Below are positions 1-8,316 of a stretch of 64,000 nucleotides of DNA, one piece after another. Positions within the stretch are counted from its first letter, which is position 1. Every line of letters starts with the position of its first letter. The stretch is from Vibrio tapetis subsp. quintayensis (GTDB taxonomy: Bacteria > Pseudomonadota > Gammaproteobacteria > Enterobacterales > Vibrionaceae). A program made the translations under genes and the position numbers. The notes under the pieces were generated by a model. It was not told where the DNA came from, did no database searches, and saw only the letters and a program-made list of their open reading frames with translations. The stretch is from assembly GCF_030409945.1 (NCBI RefSeq), contig NZ_JAUFQV010000006.1, forward strand, positions 62,001 to 126,000, read 5' to 3'.

Positions 1-603
1 GACGTAGCTACAGCGTCGTTGGCCGTCAATAATATGCTCCGATCGTTCAACCGAGACTTTTTCGCCTAACAATTTGCGGAAAATATTTAACTCTGATTGG
101 CATAGGCTGGGGCATCGTGTGGCGGCTTTACAAATAGGGCAGTGGTTTTCAACCAGAATATAACCTTGCTCAGATTGGGTAAGCTCTGCCATATAGCCTT
201 CCCCCTCACGTAGTGCCGTGAGTACCCGCAATTTATCTTTGGTTGATTCACAATCGCTCATCGCGCTTTGGTAGTGAGAAAACGTCTTCTTTTCTCGCTC
301 ATTGGCGACTTGTAACAGACCTTGTTCACCGAAGAGTTCTTCAACGGCATCCAAAACATGAACCGTGAGATCACCATGACGATCACTAAAAAACGCATGT
401 CCTTTACCTGTTAGGTTCCAGTGACGAGTAGGACGGCCGACTTTTACGCGGACATCATGAAAATCCAAATAACCATCGTCTTCTAGGCTTTGCAGGTGCT
501 GCCTTGCTCCCATCGTTGTCATCGAAAAGTCTTCCGCGAGGTGTTTAGCGGTGACAGCTCCTTCGCGTTTGATTTTATGTAATATTCGGTCAGTTGTTTT
601 CAT
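1..603 (-). CDS. Winged-helix transcriptional regulator with C-terminal cysteine cluster (partial, runs off window start)
   Basis: My translation of the minus strand from the ATG at 603 stays open to base 1 (201 residues seen), so the C-terminus is missing. Residues 5-60 form a DeoR/ArsR-like winged helix (TAKHLAEDF, then TTMGARQHLQSLEDDG and a GRPTRHW wing). A C-terminal cluster has Cys155, 158, 164, 168 and 198. This layout fits the COG2345 family, which includes iron-sulfur cluster sensors of the SufR type. The Cys spacing differs from classical SufR, so a cluster or a zinc site are both possible. Target genes cannot be read from the window. Confidence 0.75.
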   Translation of the reverse strand, partial: MKTTDRILHKIKREGAVTAKHLAEDFSMTTMGARQHLQSLEDDGYLDFHDVRVKVGRPTRHWNLTGKGHAFFSDRHGDLTVHVLDAVEELFGEQGLLQVANEREKKTFSHYQSAMSDCESTKDKLRVLTALREGEGYMAELTQSEQGYILVENHCPICKAATRCPSLCQSELNIFRKLLGEKVSVERSEHIIDGQRRCSYV

Positions 604-738
604 CGGCACCTTATCCTTATCGCTCTACTATTATGGAGTATGGATTTAATAAAGCAAATAATTGATAAAGCGTGAAATATTGATAACAGAAACTTGTGAA
701 CAGGCTGATTAGCTATGAAAGTAGAGAGACGAAAAACA

Positions 739-765
739 AAAAACGCAGCCGAGGCTGCGTTTTTA
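739..765 (-). terminator. Rho-independent terminator of glpX
   Basis: The perfect stem AACGCAGCC/GGCTGCGTT with a short loop is followed on the minus strand by a T run. It lies just after the glpX stop. Confidence 0.85.
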
Positions 766-782
766 AAGAGGCCTAGGCAATA

Positions 783-1790
783 TTACAAAATGAAGTCGCG
801 GATCTCGTCGTCTTTACGCTCTAGGTAGTGGATCGACTTAATACGACGGATCGTACGGCAACGCCCACGAATTAGCAGTGTCTCTGATGTAGCAATATCG
901 CCGTTGCGAGTAATGCCCTCAAGCAAGTCACCTTTAGTGATGCCTGTTGCTGAGAAGACAACGTTGTCGCTGCGAGCCATATCGCCCATTGCTAAGACAA
1001 CGCCAGCTTCCACACCCATTTCTTTACAACGAGCGAGTTCAAGCTCACCGTGGGCACGGTTTTCTTCTGTGTCTTCTTTTACTTCATGACGAGGAAGCAA
1101 GCGGCCATGCATGTCGCCATCGAGTGCACGAATAACAGCAGCAGAAACCACACCTTCAGGTGCGCCACCGATGCAGTACATCATGTCTACTTCGCTGTCT
1201 GGCATACAAGTAAGAATAGACGCAGCAACGTCGCCATCTGGCACTGCAAAGACACGAACGCCCATGGCTTGCATCTCTGCAATTACCTTATCGTGACGTG
1301 GCTTAGCAAGCGTAGTAACGACTAGGGTATCGAGTGTTTTTCCTAGCGCTTTAGCGACATTTTCTAAATTCTCTTTTAGTGGTTTTTCAAGGTCGATTGC
1401 CCCTTTAGCTCCTGGGCCAACCACTAATTTTTCCATGTACATATCTGGTGCTTTCAGGAAACTGCCTTTTTCACCAGCGGCTAGAACTGCTAGCGCGTTT
1501 GACTGGCCCATAGCCGTCATGCGAGTTCCTTCAATTGGGTCAACTGCGATATCTACAGCATCACCACCAACACCAACTTGCTCGCCGATGTAGAGCATCG
1601 GAGCGTCATCAATCTCGCCTTCGCCAATTACGATTTCACCACTAATATCGGTTTTGTTAAGTAGGCAGCGCATTACTTCAACGGCAGCGCCATCGGCTGC
1701 GTTTTTATCGCCACGTCCTAACCACTTGTAACCTGCTAATGCGGCACCCTCGGTGACACGAGAAAATGCCATCGCTAAATCGCGTTTCAT
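783..1790 (-). CDS. glpX: Fructose-1,6-bisphosphatase class II (GlpX)
   Basis: This enzyme hydrolyses fructose 1,6-bisphosphate to fructose 6-phosphate in gluconeogenesis. The N-terminus (MKRDLAMAFSRVTEGAALAG) aligns directly with E. coli GlpX. The metal/phosphate motifs GEGEID (residues 56-61) and DPIEGT (84-89) are present. A longer reading frame begins at 1844, but the ATG at 1790 matches the family start and has GGAG six bases upstream, so I use it (335 aa). In E. coli glpX follows glpFK; here glpFK are not adjacent and glpX stands alone, divergent from zapB, with its own terminator. Confidence 0.96.
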   Translation of the reverse strand: MKRDLAMAFSRVTEGAALAGYKWLGRGDKNAADGAAVEVMRCLLNKTDISGEIVIGEGEIDDAPMLYIGEQVGVGGDAVDIAVDPIEGTRMTAMGQSNALAVLAAGEKGSFLKAPDMYMEKLVVGPGAKGAIDLEKPLKENLENVAKALGKTLDTLVVTTLAKPRHDKVIAEMQAMGVRVFAVPDGDVAASILTCMPDSEVDMMYCIGGAPEGVVSAAVIRALDGDMHGRLLPRHEVKEDTEENRAHGELELARCKEMGVEAGVVLAMGDMARSDNVVFSATGITKGDLLEGITRNGDIATSETLLIRGRCRTIRRIKSIHYLERKDDEIRDFIL

Positions 1791-2035
1791 GCTGACTCCA
1801 GAACTAATGAATGGGTAAGAATAAATTCGGCGCGATTCTATCATAGTTCAGAGTAAACGTTTGCTTTTTTGCCTCAACCACGAATAACGCCAATGTTCAA
1901 AAGGCGGTAGAGCGGTTTTACGGCACCGATATGTCAAAACTTGCCATAAATCGCACTTTTTTTAACCAAATGAACAAATAAGGTAAATATTGAGCGTGAG
2001 TCAAACCAACATGACCAGTAGAATGAGTTATATTT

Positions 2036-2051
2036 TGTGAAATCCTTCACG
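2036..2051. promoter_or_regulatory. Candidate CRP site in the glpX-zapB intergenic region
   Basis: TGTGA-N6-TCACG differs from the CRP consensus TGTGA-N6-TCACA at one base. It lies 30 bases before the zapB ATG in a divergent promoter region, so it could act on zapB or glpX. Prediction from sequence only. Confidence 0.45.
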
Positions 2052-2080
2052 CACACTGAATCAAATTAAGGTGGCCAAAG

Positions 2081-2323
2081 ATGTCATTAGAAGTTTTAGA
2101 ACAACTAGAAGCAAAAGTACAAACAGCCGTTGACACGATCGCGCTACTTCAAATGGAAGTGGAAGAGCTGAAAGAGCGTAACGATGCGCTAACAACAGAA
2201 GCAAGTGGCCTCAAAGGTAACAGCGAAGAATTAGAGCAGCAAAACCAGCAAATGCGTGAAGAGCACACTGCATGGCAGGAGCGTATCCGCAATCTACTCG
2301 GCAAAATGGACGACGTAGAGTAA
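2081..2323 (+). CDS. zapB: Cell division protein ZapB
   Basis: An 80-residue protein that is almost entirely coiled coil: heptad-spaced Leu/Ile/Val from MSLEVLEQLEAKVQ to the C-terminus, with many Glu and Gln. ZapB is a cytoplasmic filament-forming protein that joins ZapA at the Z-ring and, through MatP, links it to the terminus region. Length and sequence match enterobacterial ZapB (about 80 aa), and the gene order glpX-zapB-rraA-menA is the E. coli one. The start follows AAGGTGG. Confidence 0.95.
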   Translation: MSLEVLEQLEAKVQTAVDTIALLQMEVEELKERNDALTTEASGLKGNSEELEQQNQQMREEHTAWQERIRNLLGKMDDVE

Positions 2324-2362
2324 TTTTCTTTTCTACGTTGAGCGAAGCAAAATTTCGGTGTC

Positions 2363-2399
2363 GGTAGTGCTCATTTACGTTCGTAAACTCTGCGCTACC
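2363..2399. repeat. Imperfect palindrome / stem-loop downstream of zapB
   Basis: GGTAGTGC pairs with GCGCTACC (one G-T) and an inner TTACG pairs with CGTAA, giving a 13-bp interrupted stem. I recall similar palindromes scattered in Vibrio genomes, but that cannot be checked here. It lies in the 298-bp zapB-rraA gap; the rest of the gap holds no ORF, only this element and two terminators. Confidence 0.55.
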
Positions 2400-2524
2400 T
2401 CCTAGAAATCTGTCATCGCTCTTAGTAGGAAAGTAAATGACATAAGAATTTAAGCTGGTGATGATCCGCTTCCCTAGGGATACGCAATCGTACCTGCGCT
2501 TAATCTTCTTATTGCCTGTTTTAG

Positions 2525-2548
2525 AAAGGAGCTTTGGCTCCTTTTTTT
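2525..2548 (+). terminator. Rho-independent terminator, zapB transcript
   Basis: AAAGGAGC-tttg-GCTCCTTT stem followed by a T run. It lies 200 bases after the zapB stop, giving the zapB mRNA an unusually long 3' UTR. Confidence 0.85.
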
Positions 2549-2574
2549 ATGCGGGTAACAAAAGTTTTGGAAAC

Positions 2575-2602
2575 AAAAAAGACAGCCGAGGCTGTCTTTT
2601 TT
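2575..2602 (-). terminator. Rho-independent terminator of rraA
   Basis: Perfect stem AAAAGACAGCC/GGCTGTCTTTT with T runs on both strands. It sits just after the rraA stop on the minus strand. Confidence 0.85.
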
Positions 2603-2621
2603 AAATTGGTCAGAGCGTTAA

Positions 2622-3149
2622 TTACTCTTCGTCAATGAACTCTTCTTCGTCTGCATCTTCTTCCATCTCTGCTTCAAGAGGTTCTTGAGACAGGATGATG
2701 CCAGTATTGTCTGCGTAGATGTAATCTTCAGGTAGGAAGGTTACGCCACCAAAATTAACCGCGACATCGATTTCACCGATATCTTGTGCAGCCGCACCAA
2801 CAGGAATAGAAGCAAGTGCTTGAATACCGATGTTCATGTCTTCTAAATCGTCGACTTCGCGTACGCAACCGTAAACAACAATGCCTTCCCACTCATTTTC
2901 TTCTGCAAGTGTTGCTAACTCAGAATCGATCAATGCGCGACGAAGTGAACCGCCACCATCAATAAGCAGAATGCGCCCAGATCCCTCTTGTTCAAGAACA
3001 GAGCGAATCAAACCATTATCTTCAAAGCACTTAACGGTTGTGATTTGGCCTGCAAATGAGGCACTGCCACCAAAGTTACTAAACATTGGCTCGACGACAT
3101 CAACTTGGTCTAAGTAAATATCACATAAGGCTGAGGTGTTGTATTCCAT
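2622..3149 (-). CDS. rraA: Ribonuclease E activity regulator RraA
   Basis: RraA binds RNase E and inhibits its processing and decay of mRNA. The sequence follows E. coli RraA closely ([20 protein letters not shown] near the N-terminus, VDD...[25 protein letters not shown]). Three candidate Met codons occur (3158, 3155, 3149). MEYNTS at 3149 matches the family start and has AGAAG nine bases upstream. The C-terminus carries an acidic tail (about 20 residues, mostly Glu/Asp) longer than the E. coli protein. The gene follows menA on the same strand. Confidence 0.95.
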   Translation of the reverse strand: MEYNTSALCDIYLDQVDVVEPMFSNFGGSASFAGQITTVKCFEDNGLIRSVLEQEGSGRILLIDGGGSLRRALIDSELATLAEENEWEGIVVYGCVREVDDLEDMNIGIQALASIPVGAAAQDIGEIDVAVNFGGVTFLPEDYIYADNTGIILSQEPLEAEMEEDADEEEFIDEE

Positions 3150-3224
3150 ACGCATCATCTTCTAATTCAGAGGTCTGTCTTCGAGTATATAACGACTGTA
3201 AGTCATTGCAATGACAAGACTCAA

Positions 3225-4142
3225 TTAACTGGCGAGAGTTTGACCAGTAACCACGATTGCAAACAGTAAGTTGGTGATGAGTGCACACTTTACGATGACA
3301 GGCATCATAGGGGCTAACTCGATAGGTTGGCGTGCGAGTAGAACATCCTTGCCATGCTTAAACAGCAGTAGCCCGGCTATTAACATGGCCGCTTCAAAGA
3401 TAAGCGGTGTTTCAACCAGAGCTAGGTAGGCAATAAAGGGTAAGATGCCACCGACCAATAAAATGATGTGATAAAGCTTCGCTTTGTTGGATCCAAGGCG
3501 TACAGCGACGGTTTTTTTTCCGCAGGCTTTGTCATTGTCAATGTCGCGCATATTATTGATATTTAGAACTGCCACTGCTAATAACCCGCAACCAATGGCC
3601 GGCAAGAATACATCGCTACTGATGGTGCCTGTGTGAAGAAAGTAGGTACCAGCAACGCCAAGGAGGCCAAAGAAAATAAAGACAGATAAGTCGCCAAGAC
3701 CGACGTAACCATAAGGTTTATTGCCGACGGTGTAAGCGATAGCGCTGAATATGGCTAACAATCCTAACCCCAGAAAAGCGGCAATGCTGGTTGGAGATTG
3801 AAGTGCATATAGAACGAGTGCGAGCCCAGAAATGAGTGTTAGCGCGATATTAATGATGATGGCTTGCTTCATTGCTGAAGTGGATACAGCACCAGATTGA
3901 ATGGCTCTTGCGGGCCCTATACGCTCTTCATTGTCGGTGCCTTTTAGGGCATCGCCATAGTCGTTAGCAAGATTAGAGAGAATTTGCAGTAATACCGCCG
4001 TCAATAATGCAAGCAGCATGACAGGTAAAGAAAAGTGCCCGGTAAAAAAGGCCATACTACTGCCTGTGGCAATAGAAGCTAAAGCGAGGGGAAGGGTTTT
4101 TGGTCTCGCGGCATCAAGCCAAATGGCTAGGGATTCTCTCAT
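3225..4142 (-). CDS. menA: 1,4-dihydroxy-2-naphthoate polyprenyltransferase MenA
   Basis: A UbiA-superfamily membrane prenyltransferase that attaches the polyprenyl chain to 1,4-dihydroxy-2-naphthoate in menaquinone synthesis. The first Asp-rich motif, NLANDYGDALKGTD, and the second, NNMRDIDNDKACGKKTVAVRLG, are intact. About eight hydrophobic helices are visible. The frame can start at a TTG (4148) or at the ATG at 4142 (MRESLAIWLDAARPKTLP); the latter matches the family. The SD is weak at both. Menaquinone made here would serve the fumarate reductase encoded later in the window. Confidence 0.94.
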   Translation of the reverse strand: MRESLAIWLDAARPKTLPLALASIATGSSMAFFTGHFSLPVMLLALLTAVLLQILSNLANDYGDALKGTDNEERIGPARAIQSGAVSTSAMKQAIIINIALTLISGLALVLYALQSPTSIAAFLGLGLLAIFSAIAYTVGNKPYGYVGLGDLSVFIFFGLLGVAGTYFLHTGTISSDVFLPAIGCGLLAVAVLNINNMRDIDNDKACGKKTVAVRLGSNKAKLYHIILLVGGILPFIAYLALVETPLIFEAAMLIAGLLLFKHGKDVLLARQPIELAPMMPVIVKCALITNLLFAIVVTGQTLAS

Positions 4143-4203
4143 GTTCAATCATTTCGTTAACAGCGTTGAGAGTCAGTATATCAATCACGATAGATATTGG
4201 TAT

Positions 4204-4227
4204 AAAAAAGCCCACCGAAGTGGGCTT
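4204..4227 (-). terminator. Rho-independent terminator of hslVU
   Basis: AAGCCCAC-cgaa-GTGGGCTT stem with a T run on the minus strand, directly after hslU. It separates hslVU from menA. Confidence 0.85.
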
Positions 4228-4238
4228 GAGGTATTGTG

Positions 4239-5570
4239 CTACAAGATAAAGCGACTTAGGTCTTCATCTTCAATAAACTCACCTAGCTTATCATTGACGA
4301 AAGTGGCATCAATTTCGATGCTCGATCCTGGCTTTTCACTGGCATCAAATGAGACTTCTTCCATCAAACGTTCCATTACGGTATGCAGTCGACGAGCACC
4401 AATATTTTCGGTGGTCTCATTAACACGCCATGCCGCATCAGCAATTTGAGAAATCCCATCTTCGGTGAATGATACACTCACTTCTTCCGTTGCCATTAGT
4501 GCTTGGTATTGCTCGGTAAGCGATGCTTTTGGTTCGGTAAGAATGCGCTTAAAATCACCGCTGGTTAGGGCTTCTAATTCAACGCGAATTGGTAAGCGAC
4601 CTTGTAGCTCAGGTATGAGATCTGAAGGTCTCGCCACTTGGAAAGCGCCAGAAGCAATAAACAAGATATGGTCAGTCTTAACCATGCCATGCTTGGTTGA
4701 TACCGTGCTGCCTTCGATGAGAGGGAGCAAATCGCGCTGCACACCTTCGCGAGAAACATCAGGGCCAGAGCTTTCACCACGCTTACAGATCTTGTCGATC
4801 TCATCTAAGAATACAATGCCGTTGTTTTCTACGTTGTAGATGGCTTGTTCTTTTAGCTCTTCTTGATTCACCAACTTAGCGGCCTCTTCTTCCGCTAGGG
4901 CTTTGAAGGCGTCTTTGATTTTCATCTTGCGACTTTTTTTGGTGTCGCCTGCAAGGTTTTGGAACATGCCTTGCAGTTGATTGGTCATCTCTTCCATGCC
5001 TGGAGGCGCCATGATCTCTACACCCATTTGAGGGGCGGCGACGTCAATCTCGATGTCTTTGTCGTCGAGCTTACCTTCACGCAGTTTTTTGCGGAAAATC
5101 TGGCGAGTATTGGATTTTTCTTCACCGGTATCGTTTTGGCTCCAGCCTTCACGAGGTGGTGGCAGTAAGGCGTCGAGGATACGCTCTTCTGCTTGCTCTT
5201 CTGCGCGAAACTTTACTTTTTCCATCGCTTGTTGGTGCGTCATTTTAATCGCAACATCCGTTAGATCACGGATAATGGTTTCGACTTCTTTGCCAACGTA
5301 ACCCACTTCAGTAAATTTAGTTGCTTCCACTTTCATGAACGGGGCGTTAGCCAATTTAGCTAAGCGACGAGCAATTTCAGTTTTACCAACACCTGTTGGG
5401 CCAATCATTAGGATGTTTTTCGGTGATACTTCCACACGCAAGCTTTCTTCTAGTTGCATTCGGCGCCAGCGATTACGCAGAGCGATAGCAACAGCGCGTT
5501 TGGCTTTATCTTGACCAATGATGTGGCGGTTCAGTTCGTGAACAATTTCACGAGGAGTCATTTCAGACAT
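4239..5570 (-). CDS. hslU: ATP-dependent protease ATPase subunit HslU
   Basis: The AAA+ unfoldase of the HslVU (ClpYQ) protease, which unfolds substrates and feeds them to HslV. The first residues ([20 protein letters not shown]) and last residues (DEDLSRFIL) match the E. coli protein end to end at 443 aa. Walker A GPTGVGKT is at residues 57-64; Walker B VFLDEID and the GYVGKEVE pore motif are present. The intermediate I-domain lies between them. It sits 14 bases downstream of hslV. The C-terminal tail ending in hydrophobic residues is the part that docks into HslV. Confidence 0.98.
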   Translation of the reverse strand: MSEMTPREIVHELNRHIIGQDKAKRAVAIALRNRWRRMQLEESLRVEVSPKNILMIGPTGVGKTEIARRLAKLANAPFMKVEATKFTEVGYVGKEVETIIRDLTDVAIKMTHQQAMEKVKFRAEEQAEERILDALLPPPREGWSQNDTGEEKSNTRQIFRKKLREGKLDDKDIEIDVAAPQMGVEIMAPPGMEEMTNQLQGMFQNLAGDTKKSRKMKIKDAFKALAEEEAAKLVNQEELKEQAIYNVENNGIVFLDEIDKICKRGESSGPDVSREGVQRDLLPLIEGSTVSTKHGMVKTDHILFIASGAFQVARPSDLIPELQGRLPIRVELEALTSGDFKRILTEPKASLTEQYQALMATEEVSVSFTEDGISQIADAAWRVNETTENIGARRLHTVMERLMEEVSFDASEKPGSSIEIDATFVNDKLGEFIEDEDLSRFIL

Positions 5571-5584
5571 GATAATTCCTTTCG

Positions 5585-6118
5585 TTACTTAGCTGTGATA
5601 TCAAGCTCTTCCACCGTATGGTGGTGATTGGTAAATACGCAAATATCACCAGCAATTTTCAGCGATTTTTCGGCGATTTCACGAGCATCTAATTCTGTAT
5701 TTTCTAGCATAGCTGTGGCTGCAGCTTGTGCAAAGTTGCCGCCTGATCCAATCGCGATGAGGTCATGCTCTGGCTGAACAACATCGCCGTTACCGGTAAT
5801 AATGAGTGAAGCGGTTTCATCAGCAACAGCAAGTAGCGCTTCGAGTTTACGTAGGGCGCGATCGCTGCGCCAATCTTTTGCTAACTCAACAGCGGCTTTC
5901 GTTAAATGACCTTGGTGCATTTGCAGTTTGCTTTCGAATCGCTCAAATAGCGTAAATGCGTCGGCAGTGCTGCCAGCGAAACCTGCTAAAACTTGATTGT
6001 TGTAGAGACGACGCACTTTTTTAGCGTTGCCTTTCATTACGGTGTTGCCTAGGGAAACTTGACCGTCACCGGCGATGACAACTTTATTATTTCGGCGTAC
6101 AGATACAATCGTAGTCAC
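5585..6118 (-). CDS. hslV: ATP-dependent protease peptidase subunit HslV
   Basis: The threonine-protease subunit of HslVU, a proteasome beta-like dodecamer. Thr2, exposed after Met removal, is the nucleophile (MTTIVSVRR). [21 protein letters not shown] and IAIGSGG are family signatures. The length of 177 aa matches E. coli. The start codon is GTG at 6118, with AAGG upstream. It is the first gene of hslVU, and the upstream gap of about 100 bp before the ftsN terminator probably holds the promoter; I did not find a convincing sigma-32 motif there. Confidence 0.98.
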   Translation of the reverse strand: MTTIVSVRRNNKVVIAGDGQVSLGNTVMKGNAKKVRRLYNNQVLAGFAGSTADAFTLFERFESKLQMHQGHLTKAAVELAKDWRSDRALRKLEALLAVADETASLIITGNGDVVQPEHDLIAIGSGGNFAQAAATAMLENTELDAREIAEKSLKIAGDICVFTNHHHTVEELDITAK

Positions 6119-6225
6119 GTTATAAACCTTATTATTATTCGCTCGCGAGATATTACATATATAAGGGTATCTGTGTGCATTTCAAGGGGGAGGGATGAAC
6201 CTCTTAATGTTGATTTCAAGCAAAA

Positions 6226-6260
6226 AATAGTCGAGGGCGCATAGTGCACCCTCGACTATT
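6226..6260 (-). terminator. Rho-independent terminator of ftsN
   Basis: A long stem, AATAGTCGAGGG pairing with CCCTCGACTATT, followed on the minus strand by TTTTTT. Confidence 0.88.
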
Positions 6261-6287
6261 GACACTGGTTTGGCAGAATTCTGATGC

Positions 6288-6827
6288 TTATTGTGCTTCT
6301 TTCCAAATGGCACAGGGCTCGATTTTGGCGCGCTGCAGTTTGTGTTTATCACGCTCGGCGTCACGCTTGTATGGGTACGGGCCCAATACAACACGATACC
6401 AACTGCTGCCCTCTTTTTTGCGCACGTTACTGCTAATGCCTTGGAAGGCTATGTCTAACTTACGATTTTCAGCTTGCTGCTGAGTTTTGTAAGCGCCACA
6501 TTGCATGATGTACGGGATGTCTGATTTCACTTGCTCTTTAGCAATGACTTCCACTTCTTTGTTCGGCAAGCTTTCCACAAACTCCCATTTTTCTTCAGGA
6601 GGCGGTGGCAGTGGCTTCGTGGCCTTTTTCTTGACCGGCTTTATTTCCGCAACCGGTTTGGGTTGTGGCGGCTCAGGGTCTTGGCTCAATAAATACAGGC
6701 CATATCCAAACCCACCCAGAAGCAGCAGCGCAATAACGCCTGCTTTCCATGGTTTTTTTCTGGTTGTTGTTTTTCGGGTCGGCTTTTTCTGCCCTCGACC
6801 TCTTCTTACATAATCTTTGTTGGCCAC
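6288..6827 (-). CDS. ftsN: Cell division protein FtsN
   Basis: FtsN is a bitopic inner-membrane protein that triggers septal peptidoglycan synthesis. The sequence has a basic cytoplasmic N-terminus (MANKDYVRRGRGQKK), a transmembrane helix at about 29-48, a Pro/Lys-rich periplasmic linker (PEPPQPKPV) and a C-terminal SPOR domain (about 102-175) that binds denuded glycan. At 179 aa it is much shorter than E. coli FtsN (319 aa) because the linker is short; the three functional parts remain. The start codon is GTG at 6827 with a poor SD. Confidence 0.93.
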   Translation of the reverse strand: MANKDYVRRGRGQKKPTRKTTTRKKPWKAGVIALLLLGGFGYGLYLLSQDPEPPQPKPVAEIKPVKKKATKPLPPPPEEKWEFVESLPNKEVEVIAKEQVKSDIPYIMQCGAYKTQQQAENRKLDIAFQGISSNVRKKEGSSWYRVVLGPYPYKRDAERDKHKLQRAKIEPCAIWKEAQ

Positions 6828-6934
6828 GTTATGACAGCTTACGTTAAAGGAAAATCGCCTGACATGGTAATCCAGAATGACTCCGGAAAACCAGCCTTGC
6901 GATTCAATTAGGGAAGCAAGTCAGCAAATTTAGG

Positions 6935-7939
6935 CTAACTTCTCGGAGGAGCTGCGCTTTTACGAATGATCAGTTCAGTCTCTAACAAGCGTGATCCTGC
7001 TTGGACATCATTCCCTTTTAATAGCTCGAGCAACATCAACATGGCTTGGCGGCCAATTTCATAACGTGGCTGTGAGATGGTGGTTAAGGGGGGATCGCAG
7101 TATTCAGAGAACTGAACGTTATCGAATCCGACAAAAGAGATGTCTTCAGGCACTTTAAAGCCCAATTTTTTGGCTTTTTGAATCGCACCAATCGCCATAA
7201 CATCGTTATGACAGAAAATAGCCGTAGGTGGCTCAGGCAAAGAGAGCAGCTTGGCAATGGCTCGTTCACCAGATTCAAATGAAAAGTCACCTTCTTCTTT
7301 ATAGGTTGGATTCATTGGAATGCCGGAACGGCGTAATGCTTGTTGATACCCTTGAGAACGGAACTGACATAACACGGCTTCTGATGGGCCAGTGATTTGA
7401 GCGATATTTCTGTGTCCCATTTGGGTAAGATAATTAACCGCTTCAAATGAAGACGTCAGGTTATCAATATGAACCGTTGGCAGTTCTAACTCAGGCGCAA
7501 ATTCACACGCCATCACAAGAGGGGGTAGGTTCTTTTGTTCAGGCTTACTCACATCAAACGGAAGATGTGTGCCTAGCAGTAACATGCCGTCGGCTTGTTT
7601 GGTGAAGACGAGATTGACCAACGAGCTTTCTCGCTTTTGCTGCTGACCACTGTTGCCCAATAAAACGAGGTAGCCATTTTCTACCGCGGCGTCTTCGATA
7701 CCACGGATGATCTCTGTAAAGTAGGAGTCACAGATGTCAGGTACGATCGTTATAATGGTCTTGGATTCATTTCGACGTAGATTTCGTGCAAGGGAATTGG
7801 GTGAATACCCCGACTCCATGACAGCGTCTTCAATTCGTTTTCGAGTTGTTGATGAAACTTTTTCAGGGTTCATTAACGCGCGCGAAACGGTGGCTGTTGA
7901 TACTCCAGCAAGCTGGGCAACATCCTTCATTGTCGCCAT
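6935..7939 (-). CDS. cytR: LacI-family repressor CytR
   Basis: CytR represses nucleoside uptake and catabolism genes together with CRP in E. coli; in Vibrio it also affects competence and biofilm. The N-terminal HTH (MKDVAQLAGVSTATVSRALMNP) and the periplasmic-binding-like effector domain (PDICDSYFTEIIRGIEDAA, PTVHIDNLTSSFEAVNYL, FVGFDNVQFSEYCDPPLTTI) match CytR over its whole length. The frame extends upstream to 8032, but the ATG at 7939 (MATMKDV) has AAGAGG eight bases upstream and matches family length (334 aa). Confidence 0.96.
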   Translation of the reverse strand: MATMKDVAQLAGVSTATVSRALMNPEKVSSTTRKRIEDAVMESGYSPNSLARNLRRNESKTIITIVPDICDSYFTEIIRGIEDAAVENGYLVLLGNSGQQQKRESSLVNLVFTKQADGMLLLGTHLPFDVSKPEQKNLPPLVMACEFAPELELPTVHIDNLTSSFEAVNYLTQMGHRNIAQITGPSEAVLCQFRSQGYQQALRRSGIPMNPTYKEEGDFSFESGERAIAKLLSLPEPPTAIFCHNDVMAIGAIQKAKKLGFKVPEDISFVGFDNVQFSEYCDPPLTTISQPRYEIGRQAMLMLLELLKGNDVQAGSRLLETELIIRKSAAPPRS

Positions 7940-8235
7940 AGGTAGTCCTCTTGGTTGTCCATTGCGCCATTGGTTCTTTGTCATTGCTCTGATCTGGCCG
8001 ATCGAGAAGCGATATAAGAAGCAAACCGACATGAATAAAATATCTTATGCAGCGGCTAAACCTAATTAAAAAGTGGGTTAGCCAATGTAGCCGCATTCTG
8101 TATGTAGTTGATAAATGCGTTACTACCACAATCGCGTTGAATTTTTTTTGTTCGTTATTTATTCAAGCTAGCTGGTAGTTTATGTTCTTAGCCAAGAACA
8201 ATTTACGGCCAGATTAACAAAAATTACATTACAAA

Positions 8236-8251
8236 TGTGATGTTTATCACA
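8236..8251. promoter_or_regulatory. Predicted CRP operator upstream of cytR
   Basis: TGTGATGTTTATCACA is a perfect TGTGA-N6-TCACA site, about 300 bases before the cytR start and 66 bases past the priA stop. E. coli cytR is controlled by CRP. The region 7940-8316 otherwise holds AT-rich promoter-like sequence and no gene. Confidence 0.7.
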
Positions 8252-8316
8252 TCGATGTCATAACTTTGTCGAGTTTAGGGCGAGTTAGAGCGGTTGGCTA
8301 TTTATAAAACAATTCA

